A stretch of 63,819 bases of DNA from Rhodoferax sp. (GCA_018061265.1 JAGOUM010000010.1:1-63819); one strand, 5' to 3'. Shown: positions 35,422 through 45,707, counted from the stretch's first letter. Notes: generated from the letters alone by a model not told the origin. Translations and numbers: made by a program.

Positions 35422-36723
35422 ATGCTGATCAATTCCGACACCCAACTTAACCAGAACAGCTACTACGAGGCAAGTGTCACGCGACCGGCATTGCTGCCTG
35501 CCTTGCAGGAGACGATTGACACCGATGTGCTGGTGGTCGGCGCGGGGTTTGCCGGCCTGTCAGCAGCCATCGAACTGTCGCAGCGCGGCTACTCTGTGGT
35601 TGTGCTGGAGGCCGACCGGGTGTGCAGTGGCGCCTCCGGGCGTAATGGCGGTCAGGCGATTGTGGGTTATGCCAGCGGTCAGGAACCATTTGAGCATCAG
35701 CTCGGGCGCGCGCAAAGCCGACTGGCCTGGGACATGTCGATGCAGTCGCTGGACCTGATTGATCGGCGTATTCGGGACTTCAAGATTGACTGCGACTGGG
35801 TCAAAGGTTATTTGCATGTGGCCGACTCGCCGCGCAAGGCGAGAGCACTTGAACAGGAAATCAGTGGCATGGCGCGCGACTACGGTTTTAAGGCCGAACT
35901 GTTGACCGGCGCAGAGGTGCAGCGTCATATCCGCAGTCCGATTTACCATGCATCGGCGTTTGACACTACCTCGGGCCACCTGCACCCGCTCAAGTACGGT
36001 TTGGGGCTGTTGCGTGCTTCACTGTCCCTGGGGGTGCGGGTGTATGAACGGTCAGCGGTCGTCAAGTTGCTACGTGGTGAAACCCTGATGGCCAGCACGG
36101 CCACGGGCAGCGTGCAGGCCAGATTCTGTGTGCTGGCTGGCAACTGCACCTTGCCTGAATACGGACCAGCGGTCGCGCCCGAGATCAGCGCGCGCATCAT
36201 GCCGGTTGGCACCTACATGATCGGCACGGCACCGCTGGACGCTGCACTGTGCCGCGAACTGATCCCCAGCAACGCCGCCGCGTGTGACAACAACTTCATT
36301 CTGGATTACTTCAGGTTCAGTGCTGACCATCGCATGCTGTTTGGCGGACGGGTCAGTTACTCGACCAGAACGCCGCTGAATCTGCGCGGCCTGATGGCCA
36401 AGCGGATGGCCACGGTGTTTCCGCAGCTCCAGGGCGTGCCGGTCGAATTCCTCTGGGGCGGCTTTGTTGACATCAGCATGAACCGCGCGCCCGACTTTGG
36501 CCGCCTCGGGCACAACGTGTATTACCTGCAAGGGTTCAGCGGCCATGGGGTCGCACTCACCGGCCTGGCCGGGCAGCTGGTGGCACAGGCGCTGGCCGGC
36601 CAGGCAGAACAATTTGATTTGTTTGCCAGCCTGCAGCACCACAAGTTTCCGGGTGGTCCGCTGCTGCGAACACCCAGCCTGGTGCTGGGGATGTTGTTTC
36701 ATCGGCTCAAGGATGCGCTGTGA
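35422..36723 (+). CDS. puuB: FAD-dependent gamma-glutamylputrescine oxidoreductase-like (433 aa)
   Basis: A DAO/GlpO-type amine oxidase fold. The N-terminal N-Q-N-S-Y-Y-E-A-S motif is typical of PuuB; FAD motif G-A-G-F-A-G follows near 40, G-A-S-G-R-N-G-G-Q near 75, and the C-terminal Q-G-F-S-G-H-G-V near 370. PuuB oxidises gamma-glutamylputrescine to the aldehyde. The partner enzymes, PuuA-like synthetases and a PuuC-like dehydrogenase, lie downstream in the same locus. It has probably one transcript with agmatinase. A related oxidase of another amine is possible but the context favours PuuB. Confidence 0.85.
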   Translation: MLINSDTQLNQNSYYEASVTRPALLPALQETIDTDVLVVGAGFAGLSAAIELSQRGYSVVVLEADRVCSGASGRNGGQAIVGYASGQEPFEHQLGRAQSRLAWDMSMQSLDLIDRRIRDFKIDCDWVKGYLHVADSPRKARALEQEISGMARDYGFKAELLTGAEVQRHIRSPIYHASAFDTTSGHLHPLKYGLGLLRASLSLGVRVYERSAVVKLLRGETLMASTATGSVQARFCVLAGNCTLPEYGPAVAPEISARIMPVGTYMIGTAPLDAALCRELIPSNAAACDNNFILDYFRFSADHRMLFGGRVSYSTRTPLNLRGLMAKRMATVFPQLQGVPVEFLWGGFVDISMNRAPDFGRLGHNVYYLQGFSGHGVALTGLAGQLVAQALAGQAEQFDLFASLQHHKFPGGPLLRTPSLVLGMLFHRLKDAL

Positions 36724-36961
36724 TGCGGATTCACGATGCGTCCATAAAGATTTTTGGCAGATGACTCTTTGCGAATTGTCAAACTGATACCATTGTTTTC
36801 CGCTATAGGTATTTTGATATCCTGCGCCGGCGCGGTTTCTACCCATACCTGTCCAGTACGTTTTTCCAAATGGAGGCGCTGATGTGCTATCTCGGATTTT
36901 CAACTGGCCGCTCAGACGGGCGCCTTGCGCTGTTGTGCTGGCCCACTAATCCAGGACAGGC

Positions 36962-38662
36962 ATGATGAGCGCCGATCGCATGCACTCGCGTCCGCCAGGC
37001 AGCAGCCTGCTGAGCAACCTGCGTATCAGCCAGCGACTGGCGTTGGGCAGCACACTGCCGGTCGTGCTGTTGCTGGCATTTGCTGCTTGGCTATGGATAT
37101 CGGTGGGACAGCTTCAGGTTGGCGTGAGTGTCAAACTCTCCGAACAGGCGGCCATGGCGTTGGAAGCGCGCATCATGGAGCGCGAGGTGGTGCAGGTGCA
37201 GCAATTCCTGTCTGATGTTTCTGCCACCCGAGCGCTTGACGGGCTGGATGATGGCTTTGCGCTGGCGGAGAAAAGTCGTGCCGAGTTTCTCAAGGGGCTT
37301 GCCCGTTTTGATGACTACGCGCGCACGCGCGCCGAGATGGCCGGGCAATTGAACTTGACCAAGGTGCGAGCCGACTTCGATGCCTATTACGCCGCTGGTG
37401 TGGTGATGGCCAAGGCTTATGTGGCCGGTGGCCCTGAGCAGGGCAACCCGTTGATGGAACCTTTTGACAAAGCCAGTTCAGCACTGCAGGACAGCATGGA
37501 AATCCTGGCCAAAGCCGCCTCGACGCAGATGCAGCAAGAGGTTGCTGCGGTTGTGGCGCAAGCCGGGTTGTTGCGTTTGGTGGCCGTTAGCTTGTGTGCC
37601 GCCGTGTTGTTGATCACCGGGGTAACCAACTGGCGCATTGCGCGCAGCATCGTGCGGCCCTTGCGCTCAGCAATGCAGGCGTTGCGCCGTGTGTCGCAAG
37701 GCGACCTGGCTTTTGATGTGGTGGTGGCGGGCAAGGACGAAACTGCGGATTTGATGCTGTCGCTGCGCAGCATGCAAGAGCAGTTGCGAAGCACTTATTT
37801 TGGGGTGCGCGCCAATGCCGAGCAGGTTGCCACTGCCAGTGAACAAATTGCCCGCGGTAACCAGGACTTGAGTGTGCGCACCGAGGAGCAAGCCAGCGCA
37901 TTGCAGCAGACATCGGACTCGATGGAACGGCTTGATGCGGCTGTGGGTCAGAGTGCCCACAGCGCCAGCGAAGCCAATGTTCTGGCGCAGGCTGCCTCTT
38001 CGGCAGCCTCTCAGGCCGGTGGTGTGGTGGCGGCCATGGTGCAGACCATGGATGGGATCAATGAGAGTTCGCGCAAGATCGGCGACATCATTGGTGTGAT
38101 TGACAGCATCGCCTTTCAGACCAATATCCTGGCGCTCAATGCAGCGGTGGAAGCGGCCCGGGCGGGTGAGCAGGGGCGCGGCTTTGCCGTGGTGGCGTCG
38201 GAGGTGCGCTCCCTTGCCGGGCGCAGCGCAGACGCGGCCCGAGAAATCAAGACGCTGATCACCGACAGCGTGCAACGCGTCGAAAGTGGCAGTGGTTTGG
38301 TGCAGCAAGCAGGCCATTCCATTGAGGCGGTGGTGGGTTCGATTCACAAAGTGGCGTCCATCATGCGCCAAATCACACAGGCAACCGGGCAAGAGCACTC
38401 GAGCATCGCCCAGGTGGCCCAGTCGGTGCGGCAGATGGATGCTGTGACCCAGCAAAATGCCGCGTTGGTGGAAGAAAGCGCTGCCGCAGCAGGCTCGCTG
38501 AGCGATCAGGCGCGGCATTTGTTGCAACTTGTCTCGGTGTTTAATTTGGGCCAGTCCGGCGCTGCAATGGGCACCATGGCGGCTCGCGGTGGCGATTTTT
38601 CGTCAGGCGGGTTTTCTGCCGTCGGTACCGGATCGTCGGCCCGGCAGTTGACGATGCGTTGA
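36962..38662 (+). CDS. Methyl-accepting chemotaxis protein (566 aa)
   Basis: A transmembrane chemoreceptor. Helix 1 (about 20-45) is followed by a 140-residue periplasmic helical sensor (about 46-190), helix 2 (about 192-215), a HAMP domain (about 215-265) and a cytoplasmic signalling domain with the hairpin tip I-G-V-I-D-S-I-A-F-Q-T-N-I-L-A-L-N-A-A-V-E-A near 390. The C-terminus lacks a CheR-binding pentapeptide. It is embedded between polyamine genes, so it may detect a polyamine or agmatine; that is inferred from position. It may start at either of two adjacent ATGs. Confidence 0.92.
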   Translation: MMSADRMHSRPPGSSLLSNLRISQRLALGSTLPVVLLLAFAAWLWISVGQLQVGVSVKLSEQAAMALEARIMEREVVQVQQFLSDVSATRALDGLDDGFALAEKSRAEFLKGLARFDDYARTRAEMAGQLNLTKVRADFDAYYAAGVVMAKAYVAGGPEQGNPLMEPFDKASSALQDSMEILAKAASTQMQQEVAAVVAQAGLLRLVAVSLCAAVLLITGVTNWRIARSIVRPLRSAMQALRRVSQGDLAFDVVVAGKDETADLMLSLRSMQEQLRSTYFGVRANAEQVATASEQIARGNQDLSVRTEEQASALQQTSDSMERLDAAVGQSAHSASEANVLAQAASSAASQAGGVVAAMVQTMDGINESSRKIGDIIGVIDSIAFQTNILALNAAVEAARAGEQGRGFAVVASEVRSLAGRSADAAREIKTLITDSVQRVESGSGLVQQAGHSIEAVVGSIHKVASIMRQITQATGQEHSSIAQVAQSVRQMDAVTQQNAALVEESAAAAGSLSDQARHLLQLVSVFNLGQSGAAMGTMAARGGDFSSGGFSAVGTGSSARQLTMR

Positions 38663-38725
38663 GGCAGTGCGGGGCAGTCGCTGGCACAGACCTGCGCTGC
38701 CCGCCAATGTGGCGCTGCACGGTGC

Positions 38726-40198
38726 CTATTTGGGTCCGTTGGCTTGCAAATAGCCTGACACACGGCGTGCCAATAGTGGCCCAAAGCGCTCAGTGTCCGC
38801 CAGCGGTGCATAGCCGTAGCCAATGACCAGCCCACCGATATCGCGGCGGCTCACGCAATAGGCCGATAGCGGGCGCACCATCAGGCCAGATTTGCGGATG
38901 TCCTGTGTCAGTGCCTGGTCATTCACGCCATCGGGCAGACGCATGCAGAGGTGCAGGCCCTGTTCGGCACCGCCAATGTGGCAATGTTCCGCCAGGCAGG
39001 GCTGTAGTGCGCCCAGCAGGCTCTGGCGACGCATGGCGTAGCCTTGGCGGGCGCGCCGCAAAGCGTTGGCAAAATGTCCAAGGTCGATGAATTCGGCCAG
39101 CGCCGCTTGTAAAGGCATTTGACCCGGGCGGTTCAGGTCGTAATGTGCGGATTTAAATGCTGCGGCCAGGCCCTTGGGGACTACCAGGTAGCCGAGCTTC
39201 AACCCGGGATAGAGTACCTTGGAGAATGAGCCCAGGTACAAGACCCGTCCTTCGGTGTCGAGCCCGGCCAGTGACGATATGGGCGGGCCGCTGAAGCGGA
39301 ACTCGCTGTCATAGTCGTCTTCAAGAATCCATGCCTGATGTTGGCGGGCAAACGCCAGGAGCTGCTGACGTCGCGCCAACGACATGACTGCGCCCGTTGG
39401 ATACTGATGCGACGGCGTGACGTAAATCAGTCTGGGTGTGTGCTGACTGTCCTGCAGCCGTGGTGCGATGCCTTGTTCGTCCACAGGTATCGCATGCATA
39501 TTGAGACCGGTGGCCATAAATGCCTTGACCGCGCCCCAGTAGGCCGGATCTTCGATCCAGACCGTGTCTTTGTGGTTGGCCAGCAGTTGGGCACACAGAA
39601 CCAGTGACTCCTGGGTGCCACTGGTGATGATGACCTGATCGTCATCCAGAGGCACGCTGCGAAATACGCGCAGATAGTCTGCCAAGGCGCGGCGCAAGGG
39701 AGCATGGCCACCCGCACCGCTGTAGTCCAGCATGTCGGGGTAGGTCATACGCCAGTGTTTGTTTTGCAGGCGCTGCCACAGCGCCACAGGAAATGCGCTG
39801 AAGTCGGCGATGCCGGGCGTAAATGGTTGAACTTCGAGTTCGGATGCACAAAATTGGGTGCTCAATGACTGGCCGCGGTGCGACAGCGGGCTGTTTTGGT
39901 GCGTTGGAGCGGGACGTCGATGGCGAGGTCGCTGAGGTACCTGGCTGTTGACAAAGGTGCCACTGCCAACACGGCTGACCAGATAACCTTCAACGGCGAG
40001 TTGGTTCAGGGCCGCCACCACCGTATTGCGCGACAGCTTCAGGTCCTGCACCAGGCTGCGACTTGAGGGCAGGCGCTCGTCAGCGTTCAGCCTGCCGTCC
40101 AGTATGGCGCGCCGCAGCGCCTCGTACAGTTGCCGGTGCAGCGGCAGTTTGCTGTAGGGTGTGGTGCTGAGTTCGGTGAGTAATAGTTCTGAAAGCAC
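38726..40198 (-). CDS. MocR/PdxR-type GntR regulator with aminotransferase domain (490 aa)
   Basis: An N-terminal GntR winged helix (about 15-80: Q-L-Y-E-A-L-R-R-A-I-L-D-G-R-L, then S-R-S-L-V-Q-D-L-K-L-S-R-N-T-V) is joined to a fold-type I aminotransferase domain that binds PLP but serves for sensing. The PLP lysine region (Y-L-G-S-F-S-K-V-L-Y-P-G-L-K) is present. The GTG at 40198 is the likely start because the frame before it is Cys/Pro/Arg-rich and not conserved. Divergent from the first gamma-glutamylpolyamine synthetase gene with about 170 bases between them, it probably controls that gene and the locus. Confidence 0.87.
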   Translation of the reverse strand: MLSELLLTELSTTPYSKLPLHRQLYEALRRAILDGRLNADERLPSSRSLVQDLKLSRNTVVAALNQLAVEGYLVSRVGSGTFVNSQVPQRPRHRRPAPTHQNSPLSHRGQSLSTQFCASELEVQPFTPGIADFSAFPVALWQRLQNKHWRMTYPDMLDYSGAGGHAPLRRALADYLRVFRSVPLDDDQVIITSGTQESLVLCAQLLANHKDTVWIEDPAYWGAVKAFMATGLNMHAIPVDEQGIAPRLQDSQHTPRLIYVTPSHQYPTGAVMSLARRQQLLAFARQHQAWILEDDYDSEFRFSGPPISSLAGLDTEGRVLYLGSFSKVLYPGLKLGYLVVPKGLAAAFKSAHYDLNRPGQMPLQAALAEFIDLGHFANALRRARQGYAMRRQSLLGALQPCLAEHCHIGGAEQGLHLCMRLPDGVNDQALTQDIRKSGLMVRPLSAYCVSRRDIGGLVIGYGYAPLADTERFGPLLARRVSGYLQANGPK

Positions 40199-40368
40199 GA
40201 TGCGGCAACAGGGTGATGGGTTACAGTGGCTTGGGCGGGATCGCAGTGTGTGCCTCCAAGTGGCACCATTCACTTAAATCAAATGGCCCTGATTGTGAGC
40301 CAATTTAGCCCCCACAATGCGCCACTGGCCCGATGGCGTTGTCCGGCTCAACGTCCCAAGGAGTAAGT

Positions 40369-41736
40369 ATGAATGACAAAAAATCAATGAACTTCAACGA
40401 TCTTGAGCAATGGCTCAACGAGCGGCGCGTGACCGAAGTGGAATGCCTGGTACCCGACTTGACCGGTGTGGCGCGCGGAAAGATCCTGCCACGCGTCAAG
40501 TTCACGGAGGACCGTGGCATGCGTCTGCCGCAATCGGTGGTCGCCATGGGGGTGACCGGCGAGTTTCCTGAAAGCGGCCCGTATTACGACGTGATCGACC
40601 CGACCGACCGCGACATGCAGTTGCGCCCTGACCCCAGCACGGTGCGCATCGTGCCCTGGGCTACGGACCCCACCGCACAGGTGATCCACGACTGTTTTGA
40701 CCACCACGGCAATCTGGTGCCGTTTGCCCCACGCACCGTGCTGCGCCGGGTCTGTGACCTGTTTGCCGCCGATGGGCTGCAACCCATCGTGGCACCAGAG
40801 CTGGAGTTTTACCTGACCGCGCGCAACACTGACCCGAACACGCTGCTGCGCCCGCCGATTGGTCGCAGCGGCCGCGCCGAGACCTCACGCCAGGCCTACA
40901 GCATTGATGCGGTGAATGAGTTTGACCCCTTGTTTGAAGAAATCTACGACTATTCCGACAAGATGGAGCTCAATGTGGACACGCTGATCCACGAGATTGG
41001 TGCCGGCCAGATGGAGATCAACTTTTTTCACGCCGAACCACTGGGACTGGCCGACGAGGTGTTTTTCTTCAAGCGCACGGTGCGCGAATCGGCCCTGCGT
41101 CACGACATGTACGCCACCTTCATGGCCAAACCCATCGCGGGTGAACCGGGCAGTGCCATGCATGTGCACCAGAGCATCATCAACAAGGCCACGGGCAAAA
41201 ACATCTTCAGCAATCCGGATGGGTCGCCGTCTGATGACTTTTTGCACTACATCGGCGGCCTGCAACATTACATCCCGGCGGCCATGGTGCTGGTGGCGCC
41301 CTATGTGAACAGTTACCGGCGTCTGGCGCGCCATACCGCTGCGCCCATCAACATCGAGTGGGGTTATGACAACCGGACCGTCGGCATTCGATCTCCGATC
41401 TCGTCGCCGGCGGCACGCCGGGTCGAAAACCGGGTGATTGGTGCCGATGCCAACCCGTATGTGGCGCTGGCCATGACGTTGGCTTGTGGCTACCTGGGAC
41501 TGAAGAACAAGATCAAACCCAAAGCCGAGATGAAAGGTGATGCCTACCTGTCACCCTATGCCTTGCCCCGCTCGCTGGGTGAAGCGCTGGACTGGTTGCG
41601 CCGTGAGTCTGACCTGCACGACGTGCTGGGCAAGGAGTTCATTACCGTTTATTCCGAAATCAAAGAACTGGAATTTGAAGAGTTCATGAAGGTGATTTCA
41701 CCTTGGGAACGTGAACATCTGTTATTACATGTATAG
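40369..41736 (+). CDS. puuA: Glutamine-synthetase-like gamma-glutamylpolyamine synthetase (455 aa)
   Basis: A GS-superfamily ligase. It contains the beta-grasp N-terminal region, the metal-binding E-L-E-F-Y-L near 145, E-I-G-A-G-Q-M-E-I near 210, M-H-V-H-Q-S near 260, and N-S-Y-R-R-L near 320. Compared with true GlnA it lacks the adenylylation-site tyrosine loop, which marks the PuuA/GlnA3-type polyamine branch that attaches glutamate to putrescine. AAGGAG lies before the ATG at 40369; an in-frame ATG at 40333 is too early. A second, more divergent copy is at 49258-50589. A dispersed repeat overlaps its stop codon. Confidence 0.85.
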   Translation: MNDKKSMNFNDLEQWLNERRVTEVECLVPDLTGVARGKILPRVKFTEDRGMRLPQSVVAMGVTGEFPESGPYYDVIDPTDRDMQLRPDPSTVRIVPWATDPTAQVIHDCFDHHGNLVPFAPRTVLRRVCDLFAADGLQPIVAPELEFYLTARNTDPNTLLRPPIGRSGRAETSRQAYSIDAVNEFDPLFEEIYDYSDKMELNVDTLIHEIGAGQMEINFFHAEPLGLADEVFFFKRTVRESALRHDMYATFMAKPIAGEPGSAMHVHQSIINKATGKNIFSNPDGSPSDDFLHYIGGLQHYIPAAMVLVAPYVNSYRRLARHTAAPINIEWGYDNRTVGIRSPISSPAARRVENRVIGADANPYVALAMTLACGYLGLKNKIKPKAEMKGDAYLSPYALPRSLGEALDWLRRESDLHDVLGKEFITVYSEIKELEFEEFMKVISPWEREHLLLHV

Positions 41737-41774
41737 CTATTAGACTAATCAGGATAAGCGCTAGAGGCCAATTT
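41733..41774. repeat. Comamonadaceae-type intergenic repeat, full-length copy
   Basis: ATAGCTATTAGACTAATC followed by AGGATAAGCGCTAGAGGCC-type sequence. The left part is changed so the palindrome is imperfect. It overlaps the stop of the preceding gene and ends just before the aminotransferase ribosome-binding site. Confidence 0.6.
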
Positions 41775-41796
41775 ATTGTTGAAAAGGACGCGATTG

Positions 41797-43206
41797 ATGA
41801 GCACCCCGAACCCCGCCAGCCAGGTGAACACCAAAGATATTCAGGCGCTCGACAGCGCCCATTTCATGCACCCGTTTACCGACCACGGTGACCTTGCCAC
41901 GCGAGGTGCCCGGGTGATCACCCGGGCCGAGGACGTGTATGTATGGGACTCTGAGGGTGCCAGGTTGTTTGATGCCATGAGTGGCCTGTGGTGTGTCAAC
42001 GTGGGTTATGGCCGCAAGGCCCTGGCCGACGCAGCCTATGCACAGATGATGTCGCTGCCTTTCTACAACAGCTTTTTCCAGACCACCAATGTGCCGGCGG
42101 TCAAACTGGCGGCCAAACTGGCTTCACTGGCACCCAAGGTCGATGGCCGCAGCTTTGAGCATGTGTTCTTTTCGTCGAGTGGGTCTGAGAGCAACGACTC
42201 GAACGTGCGTATGGTGCGGCGCTACTGGGATCTCCTTGGCCAGCCGCAGCGCAAGGTGATCATTAGCCGCCACAATGCCTACCACGGCAGCACCATGGCC
42301 GGCGCCTCGCTGGGCGGCATGAGTGGTATGCATGCGCAAGGCGACCTGCCCATCCCGAACATCACACATATTGGCCAGCCCTACTTTTTCGAGAACGGCA
42401 ATCCTGGCGAGACAGCCGACGAGTTCGGTCTGCGTGCGGCGCGCTGGCTGGAAGAAAAAATTCTTGAAACCGGTGCCGACAAGGTGGCTGCCTTCATTGC
42501 TGAGCCCATCCAGGGTGCGGGGGGCGTGATTATTCCGCCGGCCACTTATTGGCCCGAGATCCAGCGTATTGTGGACAAATACGGCATCTTGCTGATCAGC
42601 GACGAGGTGATTTGTGCCTTCGGTCGTTTGGGCCACTGGTTTGCCTACGAGCGTTTTGGCTACAAACCTGATCTGGTGACCTTTGCCAAGGCCGTGACGA
42701 GTGGCTACATCCCGCTGGGCGGTGTCATGGTGGGGGATCGTGTGGCCAAGGTGCTGATTGAAAAGGGCGGCGAGTTCAACCATGGTTACACCTACAGCGG
42801 CCACCCGGTGGCGTGCGCGGTGGCATTGGCCAACCTCGAAATCATGGAGACCGAACAACTGCCACAGCGTGTGCTTGGCGAAGCAGGGGCCTACTTTGCC
42901 AAGCGTTACGCCGAACTGAACGACCATCCGCTGGTGGGTCTGGCTGAGAACTGCGGCTTTGTGGCAGGGCTGGTGCTGGTGAAGAACAAGCAGACCAAAG
43001 AGCGTTTCAAGGAAGACGACGCAGTGGGTATGATCTGCCGCGGCCACTGTTTTCGCAATGGTCTGATCATGCGGGCTGTGGGGGACCGAATGATCATTGC
43101 GCCGCCGCTGACCCTGACACATGGTCAGATTGACGAGCTCCTGCAATTGATCCGCAATGCGCTGGATCTGACACTGCAAGACCTTAAGCAGAAGGGTTTG
43201 TACTGA
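41797..43206 (+). CDS. Class III aminotransferase, putrescine/polyamine type (469 aa)
   Basis: A PLP-dependent omega-aminotransferase of the same length as SpuC/YhxA-type putrescine:pyruvate aminotransferases. It has L-F-D-A-M-S-G-L-W-C-V-N-V-G-Y-G near 60, S-S-G-S-E-S-N-D near 130, I-S-D-E-V-I-C-A-F-G-R near 260 and the PLP lysine in F-A-K-A-V-T-S-G-Y near 295. It would convert putrescine to 4-aminobutyraldehyde as an alternative to the glutamylated route. The ATG at 41797 has AAAAGGA before it; a TTG start earlier is not required. Confidence 0.87.
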   Translation: MSTPNPASQVNTKDIQALDSAHFMHPFTDHGDLATRGARVITRAEDVYVWDSEGARLFDAMSGLWCVNVGYGRKALADAAYAQMMSLPFYNSFFQTTNVPAVKLAAKLASLAPKVDGRSFEHVFFSSSGSESNDSNVRMVRRYWDLLGQPQRKVIISRHNAYHGSTMAGASLGGMSGMHAQGDLPIPNITHIGQPYFFENGNPGETADEFGLRAARWLEEKILETGADKVAAFIAEPIQGAGGVIIPPATYWPEIQRIVDKYGILLISDEVICAFGRLGHWFAYERFGYKPDLVTFAKAVTSGYIPLGGVMVGDRVAKVLIEKGGEFNHGYTYSGHPVACAVALANLEIMETEQLPQRVLGEAGAYFAKRYAELNDHPLVGLAENCGFVAGLVLVKNKQTKERFKEDDAVGMICRGHCFRNGLIMRAVGDRMIIAPPLTLTHGQIDELLQLIRNALDLTLQDLKQKGLY

Positions 43207-43313
43207 CAGAAATGGCCGAATAATTTACTGGTCTGGATATTGCTAGCCGTAAACTAGCGACTGGTTCTCACTTTTCCCCCTTTTCGTCTTTTCTATTTGA
43301 TGGAGTGCTTTTC

Positions 43314-44486
43314 ATGATGAAGAAGTATGTAGCGACTTTTGCGCTGTCGGCGCTGGTGCTGGCGGCCTGCGGTAAGAAAGAGGAGGCACCGGCGCCCGCG
43401 CCCGCCGCCGCACCGGTTGCCAGTGCCCCTGCGTCAGCGCCTGCACCAGTACCTGCGGAAGAAAAGGTGCTCAATATCTACAACTGGCCTGACTACATCC
43501 CTGAAGGCATGGTGGCCGCGTTCGAAAAAGAAACCGGCATCAAGGTCAATTACGACACTTTCGAGACCAACGAGGCCCTGCACGCCAAACTGGTGGCTGG
43601 CAACACGGGCTATGACATCGTGGTGCCGGGCACCGTGTTTGCCAAACCACAAATAGAAGGCGGCCTATTGCAGGCACTGGACAAGGCCCAGATCAAAAAC
43701 CTGGCCAATCTGGACCCGGCCATCATGGGTGTGCTGGCCAAGGCTGACCCTGACAACAAACATCTGGTGCCGTGGGCCTGGGGCTTCACCACCGTGGGCA
43801 TCAACAAGACCAAGCTCGAAAAAGCGCTGGGCAAGACACCCATGCCGGAGAACGCGTGGGACCTCGTGTTCAACCCCGAGTACACCAAGAAAGTCAAGGC
43901 CTGCGGCATCGCCTACCTGGATTCGCCGACCGAAATTATTCCGGTAGCGCTGCATTACATTGGCAAGGACGCCTACTCCAATGACCCGGCCGATTACAAA
44001 GCGGCCGCCGAAATGCTGGCCAAGGTACGCAAAGACGTGCGCCTGTTCAGTTCCACCATGATCGATGACATCGCCGGTGGCAAGGCCTGCGTGGCGATTG
44101 GCTGGTCCGGTGACATCAATATTGCGGCGGGCCGTGCAAAAGAGAACAAGTCCAAAGACGTCATTGAGGCGTTGTTGCCGGCAACTGGCGCATTGATGTT
44201 TGCCGATACCATGGCCGTGACCAAAGATGCCAAGCACCCCAACAATGCAATGGCCTTCATTGATTTCTACCTCAGGGTTGAGAACGCGGCGCTGATGAGC
44301 AACGAGATGAGTTACCCCACCGGTAACAAGGCTGCGATGGACAAGATCAACCCGGAAATCGCTGGCAACAAGACGATTTTTGTCGAGGCTGATTACATGG
44401 CCAAGATGATTGCGCCGTCGAGTTTCACCAATGAGGCGCGTGAGGCGATGGCAACCGCCTACAACGCGTTCAAAAAAGGCAAATAA
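43314..44486 (+). CDS. potF: Polyamine ABC transporter substrate-binding lipoprotein, PotF-like (390 aa)
   Basis: A lipoprotein signal with lipobox (A-L-V-L-A-A-C near residue 18) and an Ala/Pro-rich linker precede a mature domain beginning V-L-N-I-Y-N-W-P-D-Y-I-P, the PotD/PotF fingerprint. Other ligand-pocket elements (D-T-F-E-T-N-E, W-G-F-T-T-V-G-I, G-W-S-G-D) are present, pointing to putrescine or spermidine. GGAG lies eight bases before the ATG at 43314. The gene is followed by an intrinsic terminator before the ATPase gene, allowing more binding protein than transporter. Confidence 0.9.
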   Translation: MMKKYVATFALSALVLAACGKKEEAPAPAPAAAPVASAPASAPAPVPAEEKVLNIYNWPDYIPEGMVAAFEKETGIKVNYDTFETNEALHAKLVAGNTGYDIVVPGTVFAKPQIEGGLLQALDKAQIKNLANLDPAIMGVLAKADPDNKHLVPWAWGFTTVGINKTKLEKALGKTPMPENAWDLVFNPEYTKKVKACGIAYLDSPTEIIPVALHYIGKDAYSNDPADYKAAAEMLAKVRKDVRLFSSTMIDDIAGGKACVAIGWSGDINIAAGRAKENKSKDVIEALLPATGALMFADTMAVTKDAKHPNNAMAFIDFYLRVENAALMSNEMSYPTGNKAAMDKINPEIAGNKTIFVEADYMAKMIAPSSFTNEAREAMATAYNAFKKGK

Positions 44487-44510
44487 ACCCGCGTTAAGAG
44501 ACTGGCCCGA

Positions 44511-44545
44511 GGCTGTTTGTACAGGTTGTACAAACAGCCTTTTTT
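44511..44545 (+). terminator. Intra-operon terminator after potF-like gene
   Basis: A perfect 12-pair stem (44511-44522 with 44528-44539), five-base loop and six Ts. It is a strong intrinsic terminator between the binding-protein gene and the ATPase gene, so most transcripts probably stop here. Confidence 0.92.
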
Positions 44546-44585
44546 GACAGATTTGAATGACATGGCGCAAGCCTGAGGTGGGCAC

Positions 44586-45689
44586 ATGGCTGAGACAGAA
44601 CCCAGAAAAGACTACCTGGTGACAGAAAAGCTGGTCAAGCGTTTTGATGAAGCGCTGGCCGTTGATGAGGTCAACCTGTCGATCAAGCAGGGTGAGATTT
44701 TTGCACTGCTGGGCAGTTCAGGTTGCGGCAAGTCAACCCTGTTGCGTATGCTCGCGGGTTTTGAGCGGCCAAGTTCGGGGCGGATATTGCTCAGCGGGCA
44801 AGATGTTGCCGGTCTGGCACCGTATGAGCGGCCCTTCAACATGATGTTCCAGAGTTATGCGCTGTTTCCACATCTGGACATCTGGGAGAACGTGGCGTTT
44901 GGCCTCAAACGCGAGGGCCTGCCCAAGGCCGACATCCAGCAGCGGGTGGGCGAGATGCTTGATCTGGTGCAGCTTGGACCCTACGCCAAACGTAAACCGC
45001 ACCAGCTTTCGGGTGGGCAACAACAACGCGTGGCGTTGGCGCGCAGCCTGGCCAAACGGCCCAAAGTCCTGTTGCTTGACGAACCACTGGGTGCTCTGGA
45101 CAAAAAACTGCGCGAACAAACCCAGTTCGAATTGGTCAATATCATCGAGAAGGTCGGCGTGACCTGTGTGATGGTCACACACGATCAGGAGGAGGCCATG
45201 ACCATGGCCAGCCGAATTGCGGTCATGAGCAAGGGGCGGGTGCAGCAGGTGGGCTCACCGCAGGAAATCTACGAATACCCGAAAAATCGCTTCGTGGCAG
45301 ACTTTATTGGCAGTGTGAACATGCTCGATGGCAAGCTCAGCGTCGACGAACCAGACCATTGTGCGGCGCAGACTGCGATCGGTGAAATCCATGTCGGTCA
45401 CAGCATCAGCGGTACACTGGGTATGAAGGTGGCCGTGGCCGTGCGGCCAGAAAAGGTCAGCATCGGCAAAACGGCTCCTGCGGGTTTGAGCCGCAACTTG
45501 TTTGGCGGGCAGGTCAAAGAGATTGCCTACTTTGGCTCTTACAACACCTACATCGTTGTCACGCCCCAAGGTGTTCGCATGAAGATCACCGAGCCCAACG
45601 GCTCACACTTGAATCTGCTGGACATCACCTGGGAAGATCATGTCTTCTTCTGGTGGGATGACACCGACGCCGTGTTGCTGCGTGATTGA
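44586..45689 (+). CDS. potG: Polyamine ABC transporter ATP-binding protein, PotG-like (367 aa)
   Basis: A spermidine/putrescine importer ATPase. It has Walker [10 protein letters not shown] near 44, signature [10 protein letters not shown] near 142, Walker [12 protein letters not shown] and a TOBE domain at the C-terminus (about 285-360). Motifs [19 protein letters not shown] are the PotA/PotG type. It ends 18 bases before the PotH-like permease gene. Confidence 0.93.
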   Translation: MAETEPRKDYLVTEKLVKRFDEALAVDEVNLSIKQGEIFALLGSSGCGKSTLLRMLAGFERPSSGRILLSGQDVAGLAPYERPFNMMFQSYALFPHLDIWENVAFGLKREGLPKADIQQRVGEMLDLVQLGPYAKRKPHQLSGGQQQRVALARSLAKRPKVLLLDEPLGALDKKLREQTQFELVNIIEKVGVTCVMVTHDQEEAMTMASRIAVMSKGRVQQVGSPQEIYEYPKNRFVADFIGSVNMLDGKLSVDEPDHCAAQTAIGEIHVGHSISGTLGMKVAVAVRPEKVSIGKTAPAGLSRNLFGGQVKEIAYFGSYNTYIVVTPQGVRMKITEPNGSHLNLLDITWEDHVFFWWDDTDAVLLRD

Positions 45690-45707
45690 AGTCTGGAGGT
45701 CGCTGCC

